From: Pseudomonas trivialis
GTDB lineage: Bacteria; Pseudomonadota; Gammaproteobacteria; Pseudomonadales; Pseudomonadaceae
Direction: 5' to 3'
DNA: 64,000 bases
Assembly (NCBI RefSeq): GCF_001439805.1
Contig: NZ_JYLK01000003.1
Coordinates: forward strand, 310,001-374,000
Below the pieces are notes generated by a model. It did not search any database and was not told the origin of the DNA. It saw nothing but the letters and a program-made list of their open reading frames with translations. Of this stretch, positions 46,088 to 57,295 are shown in pieces. The position numbers and the translations under genes were made by a program. Each line of letters starts with the position of its first letter. The stretch's first letter is position 1.

Positions 46088-47159
46088 ACGGCAGGATATC
46101 GCCCTCACGCCCTTCACGCACCTTCACCGCCCACTCCGGGTCCACCAGCAGGGCTCGGCCCACGGCCACCAGATCGAATTCGTCGTTGTTCAGGCGCTCG
46201 AGCAGCTTTTCCAGGCTGGCCGGCTGCGCGACCTTGTCGGTGTTGACCATAAACTGCAGAAACTCGCCATCCAGGCCGACGCTGCCCACCGTGATGGTCG
46301 GCTTGCCGGTGAGCTGACGCGTCCAGCCAGCCAGGTTGAGGTCGGAGCCTTCGAACTCTGGCTCCCAGAAGCGACGGGTGGAGCAGTGAAAAATATCCAC
46401 ACCGGCATCGGACAACGGTTTGAGGAATTCTTCGAGCGCCTCCGGGGTTTGCACCAGGCGCGCGGTGTAGTCCTGCTGTTTCCACTGGGAGAAACGGAAG
46501 ATGATCGGGAAATCCGGGCCCACGGCGGCACGGGTGGCCTGGACCAACTCGATGGCAAACCGCGAACGTTTGGCCAGGCTGCCGCCGTATTCGTCGGTAC
46601 GCTGGTTGCTGCCTTCCCAAAAAAACTGGTCGATCAGGTAACCGTGAGCGCCGTGAATCTCCACGCCATCCATGCCGATGCGCTGGGCGTCCCTGGCAGC
46701 CTGGGCGAAGGCGTCGATCACGTCCTTGATGTCCTCAACGGTCATGCCATGGACGACCACCGTGCCGTCCTTGAGTTTTTCCATCGGGCCGTAAGCCGGC
46801 ACGCTGGCGTCAGGCTCGGTGCCGAGACGACGCACACTGCCCACGTGCCACAGTTGCGGGACGATCTTGCCGCCTTCGGCATGGACCGCGTCGACCACCT
46901 GCTTCCAGCCGGCCAGGGCGGCTTCGTCGTAAAAATGCGGGACGTTGGGGTAGCCGTTGGAGGCCGGGTGACCGACCACGGTGCCTTCGGTAATGATCAG
47001 GCCCACGCCAGCGGCAGCGCGGCGGCGGTAGTACTCGATAACCTTGGCGTTGGGCACGCCGCCCGGCGAAAAGGAACGGGTCATGGGCGCCATGACCACA
47101 CGGGTCGACAGTTGCAGAGTACCGAGTTGGAAGGGTTTGAACAGGGCTTGGACAGGCAC
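46056..47159 (-). CDS. Old-yellow-enzyme family NADH:flavin oxidoreductase
   Basis: This 367-residue FMN-containing ene-reductase has LSTRVVMAPMTRS near residue 18, an active-site segment PQLWHVGS, and HGAHGYLIDQFF around residue 180, all typical of OYE. It reduces activated double bonds such as enones or nitro compounds. I chose GTG at 47157-47159 with GGAG six bases upstream; the ORF's earlier start is weaker. It overlaps the glycosyltransferase end by 32 bases on the opposite strand. Confidence 0.9.
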   Translation of the reverse strand: MPVQALFKPFQLGTLQLSTRVVMAPMTRSFSPGGVPNAKVIEYYRRRAAAGVGLIITEGTVVGHPASNGYPNVPHFYDEAALAGWKQVVDAVHAEGGKIVPQLWHVGSVRRLGTEPDASVPAYGPMEKLKDGTVVVHGMTVEDIKDVIDAFAQAARDAQRIGMDGVEIHGAHGYLIDQFFWEGSNQRTDEYGGSLAKRSRFAIELVQATRAAVGPDFPIIFRFSQWKQQDYTARLVQTPEALEEFLKPLSDAGVDIFHCSTRRFWEPEFEGSDLNLAGWTRQLTGKPTITVGSVGLDGEFLQFMVNTDKVAQPASLEKLLERLNNDEFDLVAVGRALLVDPEWAVKVREGREGDILPFSREALTTLV

Positions 47160-47272
47160 GGGACACTCCACGAAAGAAGGGTTTATGACGTGGATAATAT
47201 GGTCCGGACCGTGCGCCGCACAGCACTATTGATCTGAGTGATTGAGGGCCAGAAGTGAGCGGAGTCTGTGAC

Positions 47273-47755
47273 TCAGCTCAGGGCTTTTTCGATGGCCTGG
47301 ACGATTGCCGGGGCTTCCGGCGGGGTGCGTGGCGAGAAACGCGCCAGCACGCGTCCATCCTTGCCCAACAGGAATTTCTCGAAGTTCCAGGTGATATCCC
47401 CAGGAAACTCGGCGCCCTCGCCCGCCAGCAAGCGGTACAACTGGTGCCGCTCAGGGCCGTTCACGTCGAGTTTGCTGCCCAGGGGAAAGGTGACGCCGTA
47501 GTTCAGGCTGCAGAACTGGCTGATCTCTTCGTCGGTGCCCGGCTCCTGCCCCGCAAACTGGTTGCACGGCAGGCCCAGCACGGTAAACCCCTGGTCCTTG
47601 TACTGCTGATAGAGGTTTTCGAGCGCAGCGTATTGCGGGGTCAAACCACATTTGGAGGCCACGTTGACCACTAGCACCACCTGCCCCTTGAAAGGGGCCA
47701 GGGGCAGCTCTTGACCGTCCAAAGCTTTGAGTTTCAGGTCGTGGAAAGCACTCAT
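47273..47755 (-). CDS. Glutathione peroxidase-type thiol peroxidase
   Basis: This 160-residue enzyme reduces hydroperoxides. The peroxidatic cysteine C36 is in VASKCGLTPQY, and glutamine and tryptophan partners are in CNQFAGQEPG and ITWNFEKFL. The ATG at 47753-47755 has GGAG upstream. Bacterial members usually take electrons from thioredoxin, and trxB lies 4 kb away. It is on the same strand as creA but 100 bases downstream. Confidence 0.93.
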   Translation of the reverse strand: MSAFHDLKLKALDGQELPLAPFKGQVVLVVNVASKCGLTPQYAALENLYQQYKDQGFTVLGLPCNQFAGQEPGTDEEISQFCSLNYGVTFPLGSKLDVNGPERHQLYRLLAGEGAEFPGDITWNFEKFLLGKDGRVLARFSPRTPPEAPAIVQAIEKALS

Positions 47756-47855
47756 GACGAACTCCAGATATCCATGTTCTTTGCGTTGTACAGGTTCGAG
47801 ATTACAGACCGCGAGCCTGCAATCATAGACACCGCCGACAAAACTCGCCCGCCGG

Positions 47856-48320
47856 TTACTGAGCGGTCGGCCACGGCAGAATCGGAATCGCAGTGACCGC
47901 ATTCTGCGGGCTGCCCTCGATCAGGCGGTCGCTGTAGACCAGATACACCAGGGTATTGCGCTTCTTGTCGAGAAAGCGCACCACTTGCATGGTCTTGAAC
48001 ACCAGCGAGGTGCGCTCCTTGAACACTTCATCGCCATCCTTGAGATCGCCCTTGAAGTGGATCGGCCCGACCTGACGGCAGGCAATCGAAGCTTCGGCGC
48101 GGTCTTCGGCCAGGCCCAGGCCGCCCTTGACGCCGCCGGTCTTGGCGCGGGACAGGTAGCAGGTCACGCCGTCAACCTTGGGGTCGTCAAAGGCTTCGAC
48201 AACGATACGGTCGTTGGGGCCGACAAACTTGAAAACCGTCGATACCTGGGCGATTTCTTCGGCTGAGGCCACCAGCGGTGTGAGCAACAACAGGCCGAGT
48301 ACGCACTTCATTAAACGCAT
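47856..48320 (-). CDS. creA: CreA family exported protein
   Basis: This 154-residue protein has a signal peptide (about 1-20) and the CreA pattern: [22 protein letters not shown] split across strands, then [12 protein letters not shown] and SIACRQVGP. The family is of unknown function. The ATG at 48318-48320 has AAGGA upstream, with ATG M4 as an alternative. It follows proB by 15 bases on the same strand and may be co-transcribed. Confidence 0.9.
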   Translation of the reverse strand: MRLMKCVLGLLLLTPLVASAEEIAQVSTVFKFVGPNDRIVVEAFDDPKVDGVTCYLSRAKTGGVKGGLGLAEDRAEASIACRQVGPIHFKGDLKDGDEVFKERTSLVFKTMQVVRFLDKKRNTLVYLVYSDRLIEGSPQNAVTAIPILPWPTAQ

Positions 48321-48335
48321 CGTGTATTCCTTTGG

Positions 48336-49454
48336 TTAAACCAGGATCAGGTTGTCGCGGTGAACCAGTTCCGGCTCGGCCATGTAACCCAACAATCCGA
48401 CAATGGCGTCGGACGATTGTCCAATAATCTTCTGCGCTTCCAGGGCACTGTAGTTGGCCAGGCCGCGGGCGATTTCGCGACCATCAGGCGCGACACACAC
48501 CACCATCTCGCCACGGCGGAAGCTGCCCTGCACCCGTTTGACGCCTACCGGCAGCAGGCTTTTGTTGCCCTGGGACAACGCCGCGACCGCACCGGCATCC
48601 AGCACCAGGGTGCCACGGGTTTGCAAGTGCCCCGCCAGCCACTGCTTGCGCGCTGCCAGCATGCCGCGTTCCGGCGACAGCAGCGTGCCGATGCGCTCGC
48701 CCGCCTTGAGGCGATCCAGCACGCGTTCAAGGCGCCCGCCAACGATAATGGTATGGGCACCGGAACGCGCCGCCAGGCGTGCGGCGCGCAGCTTGGTCTG
48801 CATGCCGCCACGGCCCAGGGCGCCGCCGACGCTGCCGGCGACCGCATCCAGCGCGGGGTCGTCCGCGCGCGCCTCATAAATAAGCTGCGCGTCGGGGTTG
48901 TTGCGCGGGTCGGCGTCGAACATGCCGTCGCGGTCGGTCAGGATCACCAGCAGGTCGGCTTCGACCAGGTTGGCGACCAGCGCGGCCAACGTGTCGTTGT
49001 CGCCGAAGCGGATTTCGTCGGTGACCACCGTGTCGTTCTCGTTGATCACCGGGATCACCTTGAGCTCCACCAGTGCGCGTAGAGTGCTGCGGGCGTTGAG
49101 GTAGCGCTTGCGGTCGGACAGGTCGTCATGGGTCAGCAGGATCTGCGCCGTGTGACGGCCGTGCTCGGCAAAGCTCGATTCCCAGGCCTGCACCAGGCCC
49201 ATCTGGCCGATGGCGGCGGCGGCTTGCAGTTCGTGCATCGCGCTGGGTCGCGCGGTCCAGCCGAGGCGGCTCATGCCGGCGGCCACGGCGCCTGAGGACA
49301 CCAGCACCAATTCCACGCCGGCCTCATGCAAGGCCACCATCTGCTCGACCCAGACGCTCATTGCTGCGCGATCCAGACCTTTGCCATCCGCCGTCAGCAG
49401 CGCACTTCCGATCTTTACGACCCAGCGCTGCGCGCCTGTCACTTTGCTCCGCAT
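48336..49454 (-). CDS. proB: Glutamate 5-kinase
   Basis: This 372-residue enzyme phosphorylates glutamate in the first step of proline synthesis. The N-terminal kinase domain has [10 protein letters not shown] and [10 protein letters not shown], and the ENDTV loop; a C-terminal PUA domain (about 275-372) is complete. The true start is most likely the second of two adjacent ATGs (49452-49454), as in other Pseudomonas ProB proteins, since the long extension is not conserved in type. It lies between creA and obgE as is usual in pseudomonads. Confidence 0.95.
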   Translation of the reverse strand: MRSKVTGAQRWVVKIGSALLTADGKGLDRAAMSVWVEQMVALHEAGVELVLVSSGAVAAGMSRLGWTARPSAMHELQAAAAIGQMGLVQAWESSFAEHGRHTAQILLTHDDLSDRKRYLNARSTLRALVELKVIPVINENDTVVTDEIRFGDNDTLAALVANLVEADLLVILTDRDGMFDADPRNNPDAQLIYEARADDPALDAVAGSVGGALGRGGMQTKLRAARLAARSGAHTIIVGGRLERVLDRLKAGERIGTLLSPERGMLAARKQWLAGHLQTRGTLVLDAGAVAALSQGNKSLLPVGVKRVQGSFRRGEMVVCVAPDGREIARGLANYSALEAQKIIGQSSDAIVGLLGYMAEPELVHRDNLILV

Positions 49455-49525
49455 CATCTTCAACCTTAGAGTGAGGGCTGCACGCGACCCAGCGCCGCCC
49501 ATATAACGTTATACCCGGATACTAA

Positions 49526-49552
49526 AACGCCGCTCTTATAAGGAGCGGCGTT
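49526..49552 (-). terminator. Terminator between obgE and proB
   Basis: AACGCCGCTC and GAGCGGCGTT form a ten-base stem; on the minus strand TTTT follows. It ends the rplU-rpmA-obgE transcript, so proB needs its own promoter. Confidence 0.82.
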
Positions 49553-49570
49553 CAAGTTTATCGCAACGAA

Positions 49571-50824
<1,254 letters not shown>

Positions 50825-50943
50825 TTAAGAAACCAAGACATAAGACTCTTGCAAAAATGAGCGCAGCGACCTCAATCAGCGACCGCAAAACCAGCGCCTG
50901 AGCCCATTACAAACAGCTTTGCAAGAGACTCACCCCATAAACG

Positions 50944-50971
50944 AAAAAGCCCCGTCGCAAGACAGGGCTTT
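50944..50971 (-). terminator. Terminator after rpmA
   Basis: AAAAGCCCCGTC and GACAGGGCTTTT form a stem with one bulge and end in T-runs; placed just after the rpmA stop, it probably reduces read-through into obgE. Confidence 0.75.
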
Positions 50972-50987
50972 TCCAGCGATCTCGCAA

Positions 50988-51245
50988 TTAAGCTGCGACA
51001 ACGCTCACGTAACGGCGGTTGAAAGCGCCCTTTACTTCGAACTTGATCACGCCTTCGATTTTAGCGAAGAGGGTGTGATCCTTACCCATGCCAACACCGT
51101 AACCGGCGTGGAATTGGGTGCCGCGCTGACGCACGATGATGTTGCCCGGAATGATTTTCTGGCCGCCATACATCTTAACGCCAAGGCGTTTGGCTTCTGA
51201 GTCGCGACCGTTACGGGTACTACCACCAGCTTTTTTGTGTGCCAT
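50988..51245 (-). CDS. rpmA: 50S ribosomal protein L27
   Basis: This 85-residue protein of the large subunit near the peptidyl-transferase centre starts [17 protein letters not shown], the standard L27 N-terminus reaching the peptidyl tRNA. It follows rplU by 31 bases in the same transcript. All usual motifs are present. Confidence 0.97.
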   Translation of the reverse strand: MAHKKAGGSTRNGRDSEAKRLGVKMYGGQKIIPGNIIVRQRGTQFHAGYGVGMGKDHTLFAKIEGVIKFEVKGAFNRRYVSVVAA

Positions 51246-51276
51246 GAGTCAATTCTCCTAGTGAGGAATTAGGCTA

Positions 51277-51591
51277 TTAAGCCTGAATACCGGTGATTTT
51301 GATCTCGGTGTACCACTGGCGGTGGCCCATACGCTTCATGTGGTGCTTACGACGACGGAACTTGATGATGCGGATTTTATCGTGACGACCTTGGGAGATC
51401 ACTTCAGCCACAACGGTAGCGCCAGCAACAACTGGAGCGCCAATGTTCACGTCATCGCCATTGGCGACCAACAGAACGCGATCAAAGGTAACGGATTCGC
51501 CGGTAGCGATTTCCAGTTTTTCGATCTTCAGGTATTCACCTGGGGCGACTTTGTATTGCTTGCCACCAGTAACAATTACTGCGTACGACAT
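51277..51591 (-). CDS. rplU: 50S ribosomal protein L21
   Basis: This 104-residue large-subunit protein begins [15 protein letters not shown] and contains the [14 protein letters not shown] rRNA-binding patch. The ATG at 51589-51591 has GGAG upstream. The frame continues further upstream, but the true gene starts here. It is the first gene of rplU-rpmA-obgE. Confidence 0.97.
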   Translation of the reverse strand: MSYAVIVTGGKQYKVAPGEYLKIEKLEIATGESVTFDRVLLVANGDDVNIGAPVVAGATVVAEVISQGRHDKIRIIKFRRRKHHMKRMGHRQWYTEIKITGIQA

Positions 51592-51722
51592 GGTATTTCT
51601 CCGATAATCCTGCTCACCCAGCGCTTTATAAGAAGAGGTATTGGCTGGCATGGCTGCATGGGATGGACGTCCCGAATGCAATTGCGTAAGGCAGGTGCTG
51701 CCCAGGAAGTTCAGGGTGCGCG

Positions 51723-51751
51723 ATTGTACGCAAGGTAAATGGGTGTTGCAA
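51723..51751 (-). promoter_or_regulatory. Promoter of rplU-rpmA-obgE
   Basis: On the minus strand TTGCAA (51746-51751), 17 bases, TACAAT (51723-51728). Spacing is ideal for sigma-70. Confidence 0.75.
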
Positions 51752-51769
51752 GGGGCTGTCCATCGCGCC

Positions 51770-51798
51770 TTGACACTGCGGGGTCAGGGTCCTAGCAT
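51770..51798 (+). promoter_or_regulatory. Promoter of ispB
   Basis: TTGACA (51770-51775), 17 bases, TAGCAT (51793-51798). The start codon follows at 51831. It is back-to-back with the rplU promoter, 19 bases apart. Confidence 0.75.
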
Positions 51799-51830
51799 GC
51801 CGCGCAACCCTTCTGGAGCGACTGTCGCTG

Positions 51831-52799
51831 ATGCAACCCCAAGCTTTCTACCGCGCGGTCGCGGACGATTTTAGCGCCGTCGACGGCATCATCAAGCAGC
51901 AGCTCACCTCGAAAGTGCCGCTGGTCTCCAAAATTGGCGACTACATTACGTCGGCCGGCGGCAAACGCCTGCGTCCTTTATTAGTGTTGCTATGCGGCAA
52001 GGCGCTGGGCCGCGAAGGCGATGACCTGCGTCTGCTGGCCGCCACCATCGAATTTCTGCACACCGCCACCCTGCTGCATGACGACGTGGTCGACATGTCC
52101 GGCATGCGCCGTGGCCGCGAGACCGCCAACGCAATGTGGGGCAATGCGCCGAGCGTACTGGTGGGCGATTTCCTGTACTCGCGCTCGTTCGAGATGATGG
52201 TCGAGCTGGGCTCGATGCCGGTGATGAAGATTCTTTCACAGGCCACGCGCATCATTGCCGAAGGTGAAGTGTTGCAGCTGTCCAAAGTCCGCGACGCCAG
52301 CACCACCGAAGAAACCTATATGGAAGTGATTCGCGGCAAAACCGCGATGCTCTTCGAAGCCTCGACCCACAGTGCCGCTGCGTTGTGTGGCGCAACGGCC
52401 GAACAGGCCGAGGCCCTGCGTACCTTTGGCGACCACCTGGGCGTGGCGTTCCAACTGGTGGACGATCTGCTCGACTACCGTGGCGACGCCGAAACCCTGG
52501 GCAAGAACGTCGGCGACGACCTGGCCGAGGGCAAGCCGACACTGCCGCTGATCTACACCATGCGTGAAGGCACGCCGGAACAGGCGGCACTGGTGCGCAA
52601 GGCGATTCAGAAGGGCGGGATCGAAGACCTGGAGAGCATCCGCGAGGCCGTGGAGGCTTCGGGTTCGCTGGAGTACACCGCACAGCTGGCCCGCGATTAC
52701 GTGGCCCGTGCCATCCAGTGCCTGGAAGCCCTGCCAGCCAGCGAATACCGGGATGCCCTGGTCGAGCTGAGCGAGTTTGCGGTAGCCCGTACGCACTGA
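51831..52799 (+). CDS. ispB: Octaprenyl diphosphate synthase
   Basis: This 322-residue trans-polyprenyl synthase builds the ubiquinone side chain. The two aspartate-rich motifs are present: LLHDDVVD (near 82-89) and the second QLVDDLLDY (near 208-216). GGKRLRP near residue 44 is the usual basic motif. It is divergent from rplU, the standard arrangement. A separate product length (octa- or nona-prenyl) cannot be settled from sequence. Confidence 0.93.
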   Translation: MQPQAFYRAVADDFSAVDGIIKQQLTSKVPLVSKIGDYITSAGGKRLRPLLVLLCGKALGREGDDLRLLAATIEFLHTATLLHDDVVDMSGMRRGRETANAMWGNAPSVLVGDFLYSRSFEMMVELGSMPVMKILSQATRIIAEGEVLQLSKVRDASTTEETYMEVIRGKTAMLFEASTHSAAALCGATAEQAEALRTFGDHLGVAFQLVDDLLDYRGDAETLGKNVGDDLAEGKPTLPLIYTMREGTPEQAALVRKAIQKGGIEDLESIREAVEASGSLEYTAQLARDYVARAIQCLEALPASEYRDALVELSEFAVARTH

Positions 52800-52823
52800 A
52801 CAATATCTGCGAGCGCAGGCTTG

Positions 52824-52911
52824 TGTGGGAGCTGGCTTGCCTGCGATAGCATCACCTCGGTATCTCTGACTCACCGCGATGCCTGCATCGTGGGCAAGCC
52901 CGGCTCCCACA
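52824..52911. repeat. REP pair (GTGGGAGCTGGCTTGCC type)
   Basis: TGTGGGAGCTGGCTTGCC and its inverted, slightly diverged partner flank about 45 bases, downstream of ispB. Confidence 0.85.
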
Positions 52912-52993
52912 AGGTTCCGAGGCGCCCCCCAACCTGCAATAAACCCTATATAATGTGCGACTTTTAGCCATCCCTGACTCTCGAGGAGCTTTA

Positions 52994-53335
52994 GTGAGCA
53001 CGTTGCCACCCTGCCCGAAATGCAATTCCGAATTCACCTACGAAGACGGCACCCAGCTGATCTGCCCGGAGTGTGCCCATGAGTGGTCCGCCACGGGCGA
53101 GGCCGATGCGGCTGGCGATGACACGGTGAAGAGAGATGCCGTGGGCAATGTCCTGCAGGACGGCGACACCATCACCGTGATCAAGGACCTCAAGGTCAAG
53201 GGCACGTCGCTGGTGGTCAAGGTCGGGACCAAGGTCAAGAACATCCGTCTGTGTGACGGCGATCACGATATCGACTGCAAGATCGACGGTATCGGCCCGA
53301 TGAAGCTCAAGTCCGAGTTCGTGCGCAAGGTCTGA
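52994..53335 (+). CDS. yjdM: YjdM/PhnA zinc-ribbon protein
   Basis: This 113-residue protein has an N-terminal zinc ribbon with C-x2-C pairs (CPKC and CPEC, near 8-28) and the conserved C-terminal beta domain with [20 protein letters not shown] strands. It corresponds to YjdM, formerly called PhnA, whose link with phosphonate use is not supported by current knowledge. The GTG at 52994 is used, with GAGGAG upstream. Function is unknown. Confidence 0.92.
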   Translation: MSTLPPCPKCNSEFTYEDGTQLICPECAHEWSATGEADAAGDDTVKRDAVGNVLQDGDTITVIKDLKVKGTSLVVKVGTKVKNIRLCDGDHDIDCKIDGIGPMKLKSEFVRKV

Positions 53336-53439
53336 ACCTGCCGTTTCCATCCCGCAGCCACTGCGGGATGGCGTTTCGCCCTCTTTGCTGACTCAGCTCA
53401 ATACCCCCACAGAAAAACACACAAATCGCCAATAGGCCC

Positions 53440-53470
53440 TTGCTATTCCACGAATAAGAATTATTCTCAT
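53440..53470 (+). promoter_or_regulatory. Promoter with overlapping Fur-box-like sequence
   Basis: TTGCTA (53440-53445), 16 bases, TATTCT (53462-53467) form a promoter. GAATAAGAATTATTCTCAT (53452-53470) resembles the Fur consensus and would block the -10 region in iron-rich cells. Confidence 0.6.
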
Positions 53471-53495
53471 TGAAAACCATCAAGGAGAATGAACC

Positions 53496-53753
53496 ATGAC
53501 TTATTTGATCGATGCCTGGCTGGACCGCCCACACCCCTACCTGCGAATCCTCCATCGGGAAACCGGCGAAGTCTGCGCGGTGCTGGAAGAAGAAGCGCTC
53601 AATGAGCTGCAGGACCAGGGCGACCTGGACGTGAACGGTCTGAGCTCGAGTGAACCGGGTGTGTTGAAGGAAGTGGTGCGCAACCTGTTTCTGTTCTGCT
53701 ATGCGCGGGCATTGCGCCCGGCGACGGAGCTGCATGGCAGGTTTAATCCGTGA
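53496..53753 (+). CDS. Small hypothetical protein, probably Fur-regulated
   Basis: This 85-residue acidic protein lies in the same place as a conserved small Pseudomonas gene between ispB and fklB (PA4570-like position). It has no signal peptide, membrane helix or known motif; the C-terminus has a run of aromatic and basic residues (LFLFCYARALRP). AGGAG precedes the ATG, and a Fur-box-like site overlaps its promoter, so iron-starvation induction is likely. The function is unknown. Confidence 0.8.
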   Translation: MTYLIDAWLDRPHPYLRILHRETGEVCAVLEEEALNELQDQGDLDVNGLSSSEPGVLKEVVRNLFLFCYARALRPATELHGRFNP

Positions 53754-53779
53754 GCCAAATACGGGATATCGCGGCTTCG

Positions 53780-53864
53780 GTGGGAGCCGGGCTTGCCCGC
53801 GATACAGACGACTCGGTGTGAAGTAGCACCGAGGTGATCCCGTCGCAGGCAAGTCAGCTCCCAC
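53780..53864. repeat. REP pair downstream of the small Fur-type gene
   Basis: GTGGGAGCCGGGCTTGCCCG and its diverged inverted partner lie between the small gene and fklB. Confidence 0.8.
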
Positions 53865-53882
53865 TTGAAGCCAAAGCAGGTC

Positions 53883-54500
53883 TTACAGAACGTCGAGCAG
53901 CTCGACGTCGAATACCAGCACGCTGTGCGGCGGAATGCTGCCAACGCCTTGAGCGCCGTAAGCCAACTCGCTCGGCACGTACAGGCGCCATTTGCTGCCG
54001 GCATTCATCAGTTGCAGGGCTTCGGTCCAACCGGCGATCACGCCGCCCACCGGGAATTCCGCAGGCTGGCCGCGCTCGTAGGAGCTGTCGAACACAGTGC
54101 CATCGATCAGAGTGCCGTGGTAGTGAGTACGCACCTGGTCTTCACGGGTCGGTTTGGCGCCTTCACCCTGGGTCAGCACTTCGAATTGCAGGCCGGACGC
54201 CAGCGTCGTGATGCCGTCACGCTTGGCGTTTTCAGCCAGGAATGCCAGACCAGCGCCAGCGGCCGCTTCAGCCTTGGCAGCCGCTTCGGCCTGCATGATT
54301 TCGCGGATGACCTTGAAGCTGGCGGCCATTTGTTCCTGGTCGACGCGGCTTGGCTTGCCTGCGAAGGCGTCGGTCAGGCCGGCCAGGATGGCGTCCAGGC
54401 TGACGCCCGGTGGCGGGTTGTCGCGCAGTTGGTCACCCAACTGACGGCCGATACCGTAGCTGACGCGGGTTTCGTCGGTGGACAGATTAACGTCGGACAT
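53883..54500 (-). CDS. fklB: FKBP-type peptidyl-prolyl isomerase
   Basis: This 205-residue isomerase catalyses proline cis-trans change. The N-terminal dimerisation part (about 1-95) is helical; the FKBP domain (about 100-205) has VRTHYHGTLIDGTVFDSSY and IPPHSVLVFDVELL strands with an intact pocket. No signal peptide is present, so it is cytoplasmic, like FklB. The ATG at 54498-54500 is used; the long frame beyond it is not. Confidence 0.92.
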   Translation of the reverse strand: MSDVNLSTDETRVSYGIGRQLGDQLRDNPPPGVSLDAILAGLTDAFAGKPSRVDQEQMAASFKVIREIMQAEAAAKAEAAAGAGLAFLAENAKRDGITTLASGLQFEVLTQGEGAKPTREDQVRTHYHGTLIDGTVFDSSYERGQPAEFPVGGVIAGWTEALQLMNAGSKWRLYVPSELAYGAQGVGSIPPHSVLVFDVELLDVL

Positions 54501-54753
54501 GAAAAGGCTCCGCTGCAGGACCACGCGAAGTGCCGCGCCGTCCAAAATTAAAAGGGCCCGCAGACTAGCATAATAAGGACAACTGAGGATGCGCTCTCGC
54601 GGAGCATCGCCGCACCCTTTTAGTGCCATTTCTTCGCATGCCGGATAAAAACCCTACAGAATTTTCCCTGGCCGCCGATAGAGAGCTACACCTTGGCTGG
54701 CTCAAAAAACAACATCGTCCAGCAGACAGACATTTTTTCTTGCGGAGCAATCG

Positions 54754-56673
54754 ATGAACAGCTGGTTCGGTAACATCAGCGTAAACCTCAAACTCGGCCT
54801 GGGCTTCGGCCTGGTGCTTGTCCTGACCTCGATCCTGGCATTAACCGGCTGGACCAGCCTGGGCGGCCTGATCGACCGCAGCAACTGGATGAGCGACATC
54901 ACCCAACTTAATGCCTCCCTGACCAAACTGCGCATCGTGCGCCTGCAATATATGCTGGCCAACGGTGACGAGACCGTCGCACAAAACGTGCAGACCAACC
55001 TTGAAGCGTTCACCGCCCAGCAGCAAAAGCTGCTCGACAGTTTCAAGAGCCCGGAAAACCTCAAGCTGCTCAACGCACAGAAAACCGTGATCACCGCCTA
55101 CCAGCAGTCGCTGAACAAGATGCGCGAGGCCTACCGCAACGGCAACGCTGCACGCGAAATGATGGGGGACAAGGCCGACATCGCCAACGCGCAGATCAGC
55201 GCCCTTGAAGCCAGCGTGCTGCAGATGCCCGACAGCCCGGAGCGCTTCGCTCAATACCAGGCGGTGGTCAATACCAAGATCGAACTCCAGCAGGCACGTT
55301 ACGAGGTGCGTGGTTATACCAACAACGTCAATGCAGAGAACGAGGCCCGTGCCGCCGCGCAAATCGAAAAGGCCATCAGCAGCCTGAAGAACCTCAGTGC
55401 CGCCTTTGGCAGCAGCCAGCAAACCGCGCTGAGTTCCCTGGAAACCGCGCTGGGCGCCTATCGCAGCGCCGTGCAAAGCTACAAGGCTGCGAGTGCCAAC
55501 ATCGTCAGCGCCCGCGCCGAAATGACCACCCAAGGCGCCGATATCGTCACAATCAGCGAGAAGCTCTACGAGATCCAGCTGCAACGTCGTGACGCCGAAA
55601 GCGCCCAGGCCCGCAGCCTGCAGTTGATCAGCACGCTGCTGGCCCTGCTCGTTGGCATCATTGCGGCGCTGGTGATCACGCGCCAGATCACCCGCCCGCT
55701 GCAGGAAACCCTTGCCGTGGTCGAGCGCATTGCCTCCGGCGACCTGAGCCACAACATCCAGGTCACCCGCCGGGACGAGCTGGGCGTGCTGCAACAAGGC
55801 ATCCAGCGCATGGGCACCACCCTGCGCGAGCTGATCAGCGGCATTCGCGACGGCGTGACCCAGATCGCCAGCGCTGCCGAAGAGTTGTCGGCCGTGACCG
55901 AGCAGACCAGCGCCGGGGTCAACAGCCAGAAGATCGAGACCGACCAGGTCGCCACCGCCATGCATGAGATGACTGCCACCGTGCAGGAAGTGGCGCGCAA
56001 CGCCGAACAGGCGTCACTGGCCGCCGCCGATGCTGACGGTCAGGCCCGGGCCGGCGACAAGGTGGTGGCCGAAGCCATCGCCCAGATCGAACGCCTCGCC
56101 GCCGAAGTGGCACGTTCCACCGACGCCATGTCGCATCTGCAACAAGAGAGCAACAAGATCGGCAGCGTGATGGACGTGATCAAGGCCGTGGCCGAACAGA
56201 CCAACCTGCTGGCACTCAACGCGGCGATTGAAGCGGCGCGTGCCGGTGAAGCCGGTCGTGGGTTTGCGGTAGTGGCCGACGAAGTGCGTGGCCTGGCCCA
56301 ACGCACGCAAAAATCCACCGAGGAAATCGAAGGCCTGGTTGCCGGTTTGCAGAACGGTACCCAGCAAGTGGCCAACGTGATGAACAACAGCCGCAGCCTC
56401 ACCGACAGCAGTGTCGAGCTGACGCGCAAGGCTGGTGTATCGCTGGAAAACATCACCCGCACGGTGTCGAACATTCAGTCGATGAACCAGCAGATTGCCG
56501 CAGCGGCCGAACAGCAAAGTGCGGTGGCCGAAGAAATCAGCCGCAGTATCGTGAATGTGCGTGACGTGTCGGAACAGACCGCCACGGCAAGCAACGAAAC
56601 GGCCAGGTCGAGCGTGGAACTGGCGCGATTGGGCAGCCAGTTGCAGCAGATGGTCAGCCACTTCCGCGTTTAA
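54754..56673 (+). CDS. Methyl-accepting chemotaxis protein with HBM sensor
   Basis: This 639-residue chemoreceptor has an N-terminal membrane helix (about 12-32), a long helical periplasmic sensor (about 35-285) of the helical bimodular (HBM) type, a second helix (about 290-312), a HAMP domain and a signalling domain (about 370-639) with the hairpin tip containing [19 protein letters not shown] receptors such as McpS of P. putida sense organic acids. The ligand of this one is unknown. Two terminators follow. Confidence 0.92.
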   Translation: MNSWFGNISVNLKLGLGFGLVLVLTSILALTGWTSLGGLIDRSNWMSDITQLNASLTKLRIVRLQYMLANGDETVAQNVQTNLEAFTAQQQKLLDSFKSPENLKLLNAQKTVITAYQQSLNKMREAYRNGNAAREMMGDKADIANAQISALEASVLQMPDSPERFAQYQAVVNTKIELQQARYEVRGYTNNVNAENEARAAAQIEKAISSLKNLSAAFGSSQQTALSSLETALGAYRSAVQSYKAASANIVSARAEMTTQGADIVTISEKLYEIQLQRRDAESAQARSLQLISTLLALLVGIIAALVITRQITRPLQETLAVVERIASGDLSHNIQVTRRDELGVLQQGIQRMGTTLRELISGIRDGVTQIASAAEELSAVTEQTSAGVNSQKIETDQVATAMHEMTATVQEVARNAEQASLAAADADGQARAGDKVVAEAIAQIERLAAEVARSTDAMSHLQQESNKIGSVMDVIKAVAEQTNLLALNAAIEAARAGEAGRGFAVVADEVRGLAQRTQKSTEEIEGLVAGLQNGTQQVANVMNNSRSLTDSSVELTRKAGVSLENITRTVSNIQSMNQQIAAAAEQQSAVAEEISRSIVNVRDVSEQTATASNETARSSVELARLGSQLQQMVSHFRV

Positions 56674-56683
56674 CAATGCAAAA

Positions 56684-56711
56684 AGCCGCCTCGGGGTTAA
56701 CCGAGGCGGCT
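56684..56711 (+). terminator. Hairpin after the chemoreceptor gene
   Basis: AGCCGCCTCGG and CCGAGGCGGCT pair perfectly; only a weak T tract follows, so it is a partial terminator. Confidence 0.6.
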
Positions 56712-56717
56712 CTCTAC

Positions 56718-56747
56718 AAAAAACCGCCCCGACCAGGGCGGTTTTTT
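56718..56747. terminator. Bidirectional terminator between the chemoreceptor and VOC genes
   Basis: AAAAAACCGCCC and GGGCGGTTTTTT form a stem with A and T runs on the two sides, serving both converging transcripts. Confidence 0.88.
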
Positions 56748-56766
56748 ATTGCCTGCTATTTACCAC

Positions 56767-57135
56767 TCAGCCCTCGCCTTCCTCGACAAATACCAGCCGA
56801 TTTCCAAACGGGTCCTTGATGCTCATCTCCCGCGAGCCCCAGGGGGTTTGCTCAACTCCGGGCTTGGCAAAACGGTAGTCTTTGGCCTGCAATTGCTGCT
56901 GGTAAGCGTCCACCCCTTGCGTCTGAATCCGCACCGCCGACCCTGGCGACGCATCGCCATGGTGCTCGGACAAATGCAGCACACACTCCCCCAGCGACAC
57001 CTGCAGGTACAGCGGATAATTCGCTTCGAACCGATGCTGCCAATCGACCTTGAACCCCAGGAATTCGACGTAGAATTCCAACGCCTTGGCCTCGTCGAAA
57101 CTGCGCAGGATGGGGATGACTTTTCCCAAGTGCAT
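56767..57135 (-). CDS. VOC (glyoxalase/bleomycin-resistance-like) protein
   Basis: This 122-residue protein has the paired beta-alpha-beta3 fold of vicinal-oxygen-chelate proteins. The order RSFDEAKALEFYVEFLGF, LHLSEHHGD and IKDPFGNRLVFVE is typical; a metal-ligand glutamate ends the domain. Substrate and resistance role are unknown. The ATG at 57133-57135 fits the domain start; the longer frame is unsupported. Confidence 0.88.
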   Translation of the reverse strand: MHLGKVIPILRSFDEAKALEFYVEFLGFKVDWQHRFEANYPLYLQVSLGECVLHLSEHHGDASPGSAVRIQTQGVDAYQQQLQAKDYRFAKPGVEQTPWGSREMSIKDPFGNRLVFVEEGEG

Positions 57136-57295
57136 GGCGATCGCTCCGTGTAAAAGAGCGCCCACTATAGAGCTGAAAACCCACGAAGAAAATTCACCAG
57201 GAGAGGGGGTTTACAGCTCGCTCGGAGGTGCCCGAAACTCAAGCGCTGTCTGCGAGTCATAGACTGCGACTCCACTCAAGCCCAGGAACCCGACC

